From contig JAWXTK010000009.1 of NCBI GenBank assembly GCA_044433645.1, forward strand, positions 4,610 to 68,609: DNA of 64,000 bases, read 5' to 3'. The position numbers and the translations under genes were made by a program. The number at the start of each line of letters is the position of its first letter. The stretch's first letter is position 1. Below the pieces are notes generated by a model, which did no database searches, was not told the DNA's origin, and saw only the letters and a list, made by a program, of their open reading frames with translations. The DNA comes from JAWXTK01 sp044433645. Its GTDB lineage: Bacteria; Bacteroidota; Bacteroidia; Bacteroidales; Rikenellaceae. Of the stretch, positions 52,898 through 60,122 are shown piece by piece.

Positions 52898-54433
52898 CTA
52901 TTTTATGTCAAAATTTTTTGTAATGTCGTCTATTCTTACGCCTGTTGAGCCCTCGGGGGGATTTATTTGCATGATATATGCCAAAGTCGGAGCTAGCGCG
53001 CACATGTCCACGGGTGAGCGTATGGTGTTGGCTTTAAGCCCTGCACCCATAAAAATAAGGGGCACTTCTCTGTCGTAATTATACAGCGAACCAGATTCTG
53101 AAAGCGTGTTGGCCTGAGCGTGTATCCACCCCGGCTGAAAGTTTAGTGTTACGTCGCCCGAGCGTTTTGGGTAAAAGCCGTTTTGTATAAGTGAGCCTAC
53201 TCCTGCGCCAAAATAATTAGCCTGCAAATTGCTAGAAGTGTAAACATTGGCAACACCTCTAAATTGCAGCGCAAAGCTAGCGAGTGAGTTTTGAACCTGC
53301 TCCAAACTGAGGCGATTAGAGTAGATTAAGTTATGATTTAAAAACAGTTGACGGTCTATGTAATCTACGACCCACTCGCCACTGCCAAACTGAGAACTTA
53401 AGAAAGAATTTGCCAAGATTTTAAACTTCGCAGCATCAAATCTCTTATTTTCATCTTTTTGAGTATCACTTGCGCCGTGGTCTGAACTTAGCACAAATAA
53501 TATGTCTTGCTCGCTTAGCTGAGTTACGAGGTAGTTTACAAATTCGCCTATTTCTTGGTCTAGCCTTATAAACATTTGCCTAGTTTGCTCAGCGTCGTAG
53601 CCATATTTGCTAGAAATGTATCTTGGCGAGTCAAGGCAGATGTTTAATAAGTCTGTATTGTCGTCCTTGCCCAGGTGTTCATAAATTAGGGCTTGCTTAG
53701 CAAATTCTAGGGTTATGGTGTTGCCAGCCTCATTTTCTGGGATTTTAGAGTAATCAGGCATCATGTTTCTTGGGGTTTTGATGCTGGTTTTGCTCCTCCA
53801 ATCAAAGTTTATAAAATCTTTAGAGTTTCTTTGACGATTATAATCTTCAGCCCACTGAGGCAGCTCTGTCATAAATTTTGATGATGAAATCCATGTGCCT
53901 CGCTTAAGGTCCATCCAGTAGTTTTGGGTTTTTTCTCCCCCTAAAACTATGGCTGAATTTGCGTCTATTGCTATGGTTACAGCCTTGCTTTTAGGATTAC
54001 TTTTTATGAGTTTGTCGCCTAGGGTTTGGCACACGAGATTGTGCGATGAGTATTTGCCCAGGCCGTAATCGCAACCTACTCCGTCTATATCCTTATCGTA
54101 AGTTATAGGTACAATTTCGTTGGTTGTGCGCTCTATCCACCTCTCAGTGACTATACCGTGAGTTGAAGGGTAGGCGCCCGTAGCTATGCTAGAGAGCGCA
54201 GGCAGAGTGGTGGTTTGCATAAAGTTAAAGCTCGCCTGAGAGCACACCACGCCTTTTTTTAAGAACTCTTTAAAGCCTTTTTCTGAGAAATCATGGGCTA
54301 AATCATCAAGCACATCACTACGCATCTGGCTAACTATAATGTTGACCACAAGCCTAGGCTTTCTAAGCGCAGCCTCGCCTGCAAACACGGCATTCGAGGT
54401 GATTAGAAGTGCTAAAATTGAGAATAAACGCAT
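52898..54433 (-). CDS. PafA-like alkaline phosphatase superfamily protein, metal site incomplete
   Basis: The 511-residue exported protein (signal ending VFAGE) matches PafA-type phosphatases over its length: TTTLPALSSIATGAYPSTHG with the nucleophile Thr (T76), and SSDHGASD. Two metal-ligand positions are changed. The first strand, normally VVDQMR, reads IVSQMR (Asp to Ser, S35). The C-terminal SHGSPYNYD-type motif reads ESGSLYNYD (His to Ser). With two ligands lost it may have lost phosphatase activity or changed function. It begins 6 bp before sufE. Confidence 0.8.
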   Translation of the reverse strand: MRLFSILALLITSNAVFAGEAALRKPRLVVNIIVSQMRSDVLDDLAHDFSEKGFKEFLKKGVVCSQASFNFMQTTTLPALSSIATGAYPSTHGIVTERWIERTTNEIVPITYDKDIDGVGCDYGLGKYSSHNLVCQTLGDKLIKSNPKSKAVTIAIDANSAIVLGGEKTQNYWMDLKRGTWISSSKFMTELPQWAEDYNRQRNSKDFINFDWRSKTSIKTPRNMMPDYSKIPENEAGNTITLEFAKQALIYEHLGKDDNTDLLNICLDSPRYISSKYGYDAEQTRQMFIRLDQEIGEFVNYLVTQLSEQDILFVLSSDHGASDTQKDENKRFDAAKFKILANSFLSSQFGSGEWVVDYIDRQLFLNHNLIYSNRLSLEQVQNSLASFALQFRGVANVYTSSNLQANYFGAGVGSLIQNGFYPKRSGDVTLNFQPGWIHAQANTLSESGSLYNYDREVPLIFMGAGLKANTIRSPVDMCALAPTLAYIMQINPPEGSTGVRIDDITKNFDIK

Positions 54434-54510
54434 AAGTTTCTTTTCTAAATGTATAAGTCCACAAATATACAAAGATTTATATAAGAAATAGGTAGTTTTG
54501 GCTCTCTTTT

Positions 54511-55482
54511 TTAAAAAGAAGTGAAGTATTGCTCCAAATCATCAAGTTTTAGCTCGGGATTTTGCTGTTTTAGAGCCATGGTTTTCTCGCTCATTCTTTG
54601 GCAAAATACTTTGTGCGAAGGGCTGTTAGGCTTTAATACTCTGTGCTCGCTTGAGCTAACAAGGGAGTCTATTTGTTTGTTAAGAGTTGATGTCTCTAGG
54701 CTAAAAACAGCCTCTTGAAATAAGCTCCATACATAGTCTACGGCCTGGTCTGAGGGGTGAATCATATCAGATTTGTAGAAACGATAATCGCGCAAATCGT
54801 CGTTTAAAATCTCAAACGAGGGGAAGTAATTTACCCTCTCGGGGTAGAGCTCTTTGAGAGTTTGAGCTGCTAAAATTAGCGTTGCTTTGCTCAGTGAGTT
54901 TCCCTCTAAGGTGTCTTTTATGTGGCGTATGGGGCTTACTGTTATGATGATTTTTTTGCCACTTAGTGAGCCTTCAATTTGTTTTTTTAGCATGCTAATT
55001 ATCTCTTCTACACTTAGTCTATGGCGCGTGAAATCGCTTGCAGCTCGTTTGTGGCAATTACCCACAACTTGTCCTGTTATGGCGTTTTTGTAGACCCAGG
55101 CAGTGCCCAGGGTTATGATAACGTAGCTAGAATTTTTAAGCGCATTAACCCCTTCTTTGTAACGGCTATTGATTATTTGTAGTGTGTCTTGAGGGTTTTC
55201 TGATGAAAAATCACCGTGGTGCAATTCGCTGTGCCATAGATTATTATGCTCAAAAAGTTCGTTTTCTGTAAAGTCTCTGTTTTGGCCTACTCTCTCTAGC
55301 ACACTGCAAATTGAGGCAGGGTTGTAAAGTATGCCAAAGGGGTTGGAGCACACATCAAAGCGCAATCTTTTAAGCCTAGATGCTATGTTTTCGGCAAAGC
55401 ACGAGCCTAGCGAAAGACCCTTTTGTGAGTGGTCTAACTTAAAATTCAGCTCTATTTTTTCTATCTCAGTTCTTAGTTTCAT
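54511..55482 (-). CDS. GSCFA-domain protein
   Basis: The start is set at MKLRTEIE (55482), because the longer frame overlaps ispE. The 323-residue protein carries the name-giving motif LGSCFAENIA (~25-34), SNPFGILYNP and a C-terminal SDMIHPS resembling the SGNH-hydrolase Asp/His block. The GSCFA family is related to SGNH esterases; biochemical role unknown. Its -7 element TAGCTTTG (55489-55496) lies only 6 bp before the ATG. Confidence 0.82.
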   Translation of the reverse strand: MKLRTEIEKIELNFKLDHSQKGLSLGSCFAENIASRLKRLRFDVCSNPFGILYNPASICSVLERVGQNRDFTENELFEHNNLWHSELHHGDFSSENPQDTLQIINSRYKEGVNALKNSSYVIITLGTAWVYKNAITGQVVGNCHKRAASDFTRHRLSVEEIISMLKKQIEGSLSGKKIIITVSPIRHIKDTLEGNSLSKATLILAAQTLKELYPERVNYFPSFEILNDDLRDYRFYKSDMIHPSDQAVDYVWSLFQEAVFSLETSTLNKQIDSLVSSSEHRVLKPNSPSHKVFCQRMSEKTMALKQQNPELKLDDLEQYFTSF

Positions 55483-55484
55483 AT

Positions 55485-55516
55485 TTTGCAAAGCTAGAAA
55501 AAAATATCTAAATTTG
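55485..55516. promoter_or_regulatory. Interlocked divergent promoters of ispE and the GSCFA gene
   Basis: For ispE, TTTG at 55485-55488 and TAAATTTG at 55509-55516 have a 20-bp spacer. The minus-strand -7 TAGCTTTG (55489-55496) of the GSCFA gene lies inside that spacer, so RNA polymerases at the two promoters would exclude each other. Confidence 0.6.
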
Positions 55517-55536
55517 ACGTTTAAACCTTTAATATT

Positions 55537-56343
55537 ATGATTTACTATCCTATCTGCAAAATTAATCTTGGGCTCAGAGTTGTCGGAAAACGCGACGATG
55601 GTTTTCATGAGATTTCAACTTTGATGTATCCTGTAACCAGACTTTGCGACGTGTTAGAGATTATCCCTAGCGAGGAATTTAGCCTAATACAAAGTGGGCT
55701 GGAGATAGATTGCGCTATGGAGAAAAATATTTGTTTTAAGGCTTACGAGCTAATGAAAAAGGAATTTTCGCTGCCCCCCGTTGCCATGCACCTTTACAAA
55801 AATATTCCCTTTGGGGCAGGCTTAGGTGGTGGCTCGTCAGATGCAAGTTATGTTATTAGAGGACTAAACGAAATTTTTAGGCTATCGCTTAGCTCGCAGC
55901 AGATGAAGAATCTTTCTGCAAGGCTTGGTAGTGATACAGCATTTTTTATTGATAATACGCCAGCTGTTTCGAGTGGTAGGGGTGAGATTTTAAGCCCTAG
56001 CTCGGTGAGTTTGTCGGGTTACACGCTTGTGATACTAAAACCTGAGGATATGGTATCAACTTCCGAAGCTTACAGGGGTGTGAAAATTAGTGGTGAAAAG
56101 AATGTAGATTTAGAAAACTTGCCCTTAGAAAAATGGCGCGAAAATGTGTTTAACGACTTTGAGGAGCATATTTTCAAGGCTCACCCAAAAATCGAAGAAT
56201 TAAAAGAATACCTATATAATATAGGTGCAATTTATGCCTCAATGTCGGGCTCGGGAGCAGCAGTTTATGGAATTTTTAACAAAAAGTTAGATTTTCAAAT
56301 ATCACTTCCTCAAGTGTTTGTGCATCAAGAAGTTGTATTTTAA
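55537..56343 (+). CDS. ispE: 4-diphosphocytidyl-2-C-methyl-D-erythritol kinase
   Basis: IspE phosphorylates CDP-methylerythritol in the MEP pathway. The 268-residue GHMP kinase has PICKINLGLRVVGKRDDGFHE at the N-terminus, the ATP loop IPFGAGLGGGSSDA and the C-terminal MSGSGAAVYGIF. It is a single gene divergent from the GSCFA gene. Confidence 0.95.
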   Translation: MIYYPICKINLGLRVVGKRDDGFHEISTLMYPVTRLCDVLEIIPSEEFSLIQSGLEIDCAMEKNICFKAYELMKKEFSLPPVAMHLYKNIPFGAGLGGGSSDASYVIRGLNEIFRLSLSSQQMKNLSARLGSDTAFFIDNTPAVSSGRGEILSPSSVSLSGYTLVILKPEDMVSTSEAYRGVKISGEKNVDLENLPLEKWRENVFNDFEEHIFKAHPKIEELKEYLYNIGAIYASMSGSGAAVYGIFNKKLDFQISLPQVFVHQEVVF

Positions 56344-56391
56344 CAAATCGTAAAAGTTATGTAAAAGAGAATCATCTCGCGAAAAAATACC

Positions 56392-56399
56392 TACCTTTA
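56392..56399 (+). promoter_or_regulatory. Probable promoter (-7 element) of mmdA
   Basis: TACCTTTA differs by one base from TAnnTTTG and lies 28 nt before mmdA. No clear -33 element. Confidence 0.4.
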
Positions 56400-56426
56400 C
56401 CCCCGATTAACCAAAAAAAATTGATT

Positions 56427-57971
56427 ATGTCACAAGACAAAAAAATTATGGAGCTTCAAGATCGTAGAGCAAAAAACGCTCTAGGTGGAGGCGAAAAAGC
56501 AATTGAAAAACAACACTCATTAGGTAAAATGACAGCTCGCGAGCGTATCAACGCTTTGCTAGATGACGGGTCATTTTTTGAGTATGATATGTTTGTTAAA
56601 CATAACAACACAGACTTTGGTATGCAAGACAAAGATCTTCCTTCAGACGGTGTTGTTATCGGAACAGGAACTATCGGTGGAAAAAATGTTGCAGTTTTTG
56701 CTCAAGATTTCACTGTTGTTGGTGGTTCGCTAGGTTTTATGCACGCACAAAAAATCACTAAAATTATGGATTACGCGCTTGATATGCGTATTCCTCTTAT
56801 CGGTATCAACGACTCGGGTGGCGCTCGTATCCAAGAGGGTGTGAACGCGCTAGCTGGTTATGGCGAGATTTTCTATCGCAACACTATGGCTAGTGGTGTG
56901 ATTCCTCAAATTTCTGTTATACTTGGCCCTTGTGCTGGTGGTGCTGTTTACTCTCCTGCCTTGACTGACTTTGTGTTTGTGGTTGAGAACATTTCTAAAA
57001 TGTTTATCACAGGCCCTGAGGTTATTAAAACAGTTCTTGGTGAGGAAATCACTATGGAAGAACTTGGTGGTGCTCGCGTTCACAGCGAGGTTACTGGTAA
57101 CGCTCACTTCTATGCTCAAAGCGAGCAAGAATGTTTCTCTCAAATTCGCAGTTTGATTGATCTTTTGCCAGCTAACAATTCTGAGCAAGTTGCAGCTGAA
57201 AAGCCAGTTGCATCCAAAGCTGAATACAAAATTTCTGAAATCGTACCTTTAGATCCAACTATGCCTTATGACGTGCGTAACGTGATTAAAGCTTTGGCTG
57301 ACGGTAGTGATTTTGTTGAGGTTATGGAACTTTTTGCTGCTAATATCGTGGTAGGTTTTGGTCGTGTGAATGGTCAGACAGTAGGTTTCGTGGCTAACCA
57401 ACCTTTGGTTCTAGCTGGTGTGCTTGACTGTGATTCTTCGGACAAAGCAGCTCGCTTTATCCGTTTCTGTGATAGCTTTAATATTCCTATCGTAACGCTT
57501 GAGGATATGCCAGGTTACTTGCCAGGGGTAGACCAAGAGCACGCAGGTGTGATACGTCATGGTGCTAAATTGCTATATGCTTATAGCGAGGCTTCTGTGC
57601 CTAAAATCACTATTATCTTGCGTAAAGCTTACGGTGGTGGTTACATCGCTATGGGTTCGCGTCACATGCGTTCTGACTTTGTTTTCGCTTGGCCTCAAGC
57701 CGAAATCGCAGTTATGGGCCCTGAGGGTGCAGCTAATATTATCTTCAAAAAAGATATCATGGGAGCTGAAGATCCAGTGGCTATGCGCGAAGAGAAAATC
57801 CAAGAATACAAAGATAAATTTGCAAATCCTTATGTTGCAGCAGGTAAAGGTTACCTTGATGCTGTTATCACTCCTGAGGAAACTCGCAAATATATTGAGC
57901 ACGCACTTAAAGTGGGAGCTACAAAAAGCGTAGCTAGACCAGCGAAAAAACACGGACTTCCTCCATTTTAA
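56427..57971 (+). CDS. mmdA: Acyl-CoA carboxyltransferase, methylmalonyl-CoA decarboxylase alpha type
   Basis: The 514-residue carboxyltransferase transfers CO2 between methylmalonyl- or propionyl-CoA and biotin. Motifs: the KMTARERI start, DFTVVGGSLG, the acyl-CoA site GGARIQEGVNALAGYG and the carboxybiotin site YGGGYIAMGSRHM. Codon use is strongly biased, suggesting high expression. It is followed by a biotin-carrier gene and a terminator. The same fold serves propionyl-CoA carboxylase, so the decarboxylase role rests on the anaerobic context. Confidence 0.88.
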   Translation: MSQDKKIMELQDRRAKNALGGGEKAIEKQHSLGKMTARERINALLDDGSFFEYDMFVKHNNTDFGMQDKDLPSDGVVIGTGTIGGKNVAVFAQDFTVVGGSLGFMHAQKITKIMDYALDMRIPLIGINDSGGARIQEGVNALAGYGEIFYRNTMASGVIPQISVILGPCAGGAVYSPALTDFVFVVENISKMFITGPEVIKTVLGEEITMEELGGARVHSEVTGNAHFYAQSEQECFSQIRSLIDLLPANNSEQVAAEKPVASKAEYKISEIVPLDPTMPYDVRNVIKALADGSDFVEVMELFAANIVVGFGRVNGQTVGFVANQPLVLAGVLDCDSSDKAARFIRFCDSFNIPIVTLEDMPGYLPGVDQEHAGVIRHGAKLLYAYSEASVPKITIILRKAYGGGYIAMGSRHMRSDFVFAWPQAEIAVMGPEGAANIIFKKDIMGAEDPVAMREEKIQEYKDKFANPYVAAGKGYLDAVITPEETRKYIEHALKVGATKSVARPAKKHGLPPF

Positions 57972-57983
57972 TCCTTAGAAATT

Positions 57984-58301
57984 ATGCAAGAAGAACTAAA
58001 ATACGAAGTATTGGAAACCGAAAACGGAGGTTTTAAAACAACTTTCAACAAGGTTCACACAATGCGTAAAAAATGGAGCGCTCCTAATCCTAAACAAATC
58101 CTGACACTTATGCCTGGCATGGTTATCGAGATTAAAGTTAAGGCTGGAGACGCAGTTAAAAAAGGTGATTGTCTTTTGCTGTTTAAAGCTATGAAGATGA
58201 ATAACAATATCTTAGCGCCTTTTGATGGGGTTATCAAAAGTGTTGAAGCACCTTTGAATGAGAACTTAAAAAAGAATACTTTGCTTATCGAGTTTGAATA
58301 A
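57984..58301 (+). CDS. Biotin carboxyl carrier protein of the mmdA enzyme
   Basis: The 105-residue protein has a biotinyl domain in its second half: LMPGMVIEIKVKAGDAVKKGD, then FKAMKMNNNI with the biotinylated Lys in AMKM, and a final hairpin. The N-terminal ~35 residues are a short linker. It lies 12 bp after mmdA. Usually Glu precedes AMKM; here it is Lys, an unusual but tolerable change. Confidence 0.9.
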   Translation: MQEELKYEVLETENGGFKTTFNKVHTMRKKWSAPNPKQILTLMPGMVIEIKVKAGDAVKKGDCLLLFKAMKMNNNILAPFDGVIKSVEAPLNENLKKNTLLIEFE

Positions 58302-58320
58302 TTAAAGTTGTTCTATTAAT

Positions 58321-58363
58321 AAAAAACGGCTAGCACTTTTAATATGTGCTAGCCGTTTTTTCT
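58321..58363. terminator. Bidirectional terminator after the mmdA operon
   Basis: A 16-bp perfect stem (58321-58336 with 58346-58361) with A6 and T6 ends; it serves both the mmdA operon and the convergent sulfatase gene. Confidence 0.9.
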
Positions 58364-58378
58364 ATAACATTATAATTG

Positions 58379-59971
58379 TTAATGTCTGTTTTTAGCTACT
58401 TCTTCGTAGTTGTAGAAATCGCCGTTGTATCCCATTTGTTTTCTAAGTACACCTTCGTAGGCATTCCATAGATTTTGAGGGATAAGAGCTTTACGAGTTT
58501 CCCAATCAACGTTACGACTTAGGATGGTTGAGAATTGTAGGTAGTTATTACGTTTTGTACCTTCAGCTGCCCATGTTTGTAGACGCTCGTCGTGTAGTTT
58601 GCGTAGTTTGTCAAGAGTTTTAGCGTATTTCTTCTCTTTAGCTACGTTGTTAAGTTCACCTGGATCTTTAGCTAGGTCAAAAAGTTCTTCAACTGGGCTC
58701 ATTTTATCGCCAAAACACCAGTAGATATATTTCATGCCCTCGCTAACAATAGCAAGCGAGAAACATCCTGGCGAGCCCCATACATTAATCAAACTTAGAG
58801 CCTCGTGTGCGCCTGCTTTAGGATTTTTAACCACAGGAGAGAGTGAAGTACCGTCCATGTTTTTAGGTATCTCAACGCCTGCGTAATCTAGGATAGTTGG
58901 CGCGATGTCAATATTTCCTGAGATTGCTTTAGTAAATTCACCCTTAGTTTTGCCCTCGCGAGGGTCAACGATAACTAGAGGAATACGGCTTGAAGACTCA
59001 TAAGGCAATACTTTGCCACCAAGACGGTGCTCACCTAGAGCCCAACCGTTGTCTGATGTGAAGATTACTATGGTGTTTTTGTCTAGTCCTTCGGCTTTAA
59101 GTTTTTCAACTATCATACCCACTGCATAGTCTACGCCGTAGATTTGTGAGTGATAACCTCTAACACTTTCCTCAAAGTTTTTGTGTTTTTCCTTGCCAAA
59201 GAAAGTTAGGAATTGTCTTCCAAGTCTAGCTTGCAGAGGCAAACGTGTGTCAGCATCTGCTGCACTTTTAGGAACTTCAAAAGTTGTGTCATCGTAGATG
59301 CCCAAGAATTTAGGGTCAACGGTTGTTGGAGAGTGAGGTGCTTTAAATGAAATTGACAAACAGAAAGGTTTGCCCGATTTTTTAGCCTCGTCGATAAAGT
59401 CACAACCAAATGCTCCGTAGGCGCGCGATGAGTGAGGATAATCTTTGGCATATTGAGTTAGATATTTATTTTTCTCGGTTTCGTAGTGAGTTTGGCCTGT
59501 GCCACCTGCCCACATATCGAATCTATCAACGGGAAGAACCGAGTAAGAGTTGCAGTTATCTTTGCCCTCAACAGCATTAAGCGCAAAACCAAATTTGCCA
59601 GCAAAACCAGTGAAGTAACCATTTTTCTGCAAAAGTACAGGGTAAGAAAGTTCAAACATAGCTGGATCCATACCTCCGTGAAGGAAGTTAGTGCCGGTTT
59701 TGTACTCATACATACCTGTCATGGTGATAGCACGGCTAGCCATAGAGATAGATGTAGTAGCGTAGTGGCTCATGAAAGACACCCCTTGGCTTACTAGATT
59801 GTCTAGGTTAGGAGTTTTAAGATTGTCGTAACCCTGAGCATGAATAGATTTAATAGACTGATCGTCTGTCATCAAAAAAATGATGTTAGGGCGATTGTCT
59901 GCTGCATTAGCTAGCGTAGGTACAAGAGCTAGAGATGCTAAAATAAGACGATTGTTTGTAGAAATTTTCAT
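58379..59971 (-). CDS. Exported sulfatase, Ser-type
   Basis: The 530-residue protein has a signal peptide (ending ANAADN), the metal motif NIIFLMTDDQS and the sulfatase signature with Ser: S76-M-A-S-R80 followed by ITMTG. Ser at this position must be converted to formylglycine by an anaerobic maturase (anSME), which the window lacks. The usual Pro is Ala here. C-terminal FTSDNGWALGEH supplies more metal ligands. Such enzymes desulfate host or algal glycans. It is alone on its strand. Confidence 0.9.
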   Translation of the reverse strand: MKISTNNRLILASLALVPTLANAADNRPNIIFLMTDDQSIKSIHAQGYDNLKTPNLDNLVSQGVSFMSHYATTSISMASRAITMTGMYEYKTGTNFLHGGMDPAMFELSYPVLLQKNGYFTGFAGKFGFALNAVEGKDNCNSYSVLPVDRFDMWAGGTGQTHYETEKNKYLTQYAKDYPHSSRAYGAFGCDFIDEAKKSGKPFCLSISFKAPHSPTTVDPKFLGIYDDTTFEVPKSAADADTRLPLQARLGRQFLTFFGKEKHKNFEESVRGYHSQIYGVDYAVGMIVEKLKAEGLDKNTIVIFTSDNGWALGEHRLGGKVLPYESSSRIPLVIVDPREGKTKGEFTKAISGNIDIAPTILDYAGVEIPKNMDGTSLSPVVKNPKAGAHEALSLINVWGSPGCFSLAIVSEGMKYIYWCFGDKMSPVEELFDLAKDPGELNNVAKEKKYAKTLDKLRKLHDERLQTWAAEGTKRNNYLQFSTILSRNVDWETRKALIPQNLWNAYEGVLRKQMGYNGDFYNYEEVAKNRH

Positions 59972-60090
59972 ATATATATAAAATGAATGGTTAACATTTT
60001 TGCAAGTTACGAATTTTAGTCTAAAAAAACCAATTTTTATTTTTAATATTCTTGTAATAGCTCTGTAACTTTTTTGTAATACGAGTGCTA

Positions 60091-60098
60091 TACTTTTG
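60091..60098 (+). promoter_or_regulatory. Promoter (-7 element) of the TonB-dependent receptor gene
   Basis: TACTTTTG matches TAnnTTTG, 24 nt before the receptor ATG. The nearest TTTG (60073-60076) is too close to be an ideal -33 element. Confidence 0.45.
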
Positions 60099-60122
60099 CC
60101 TACAGATAATTAAAAGAAAAGT

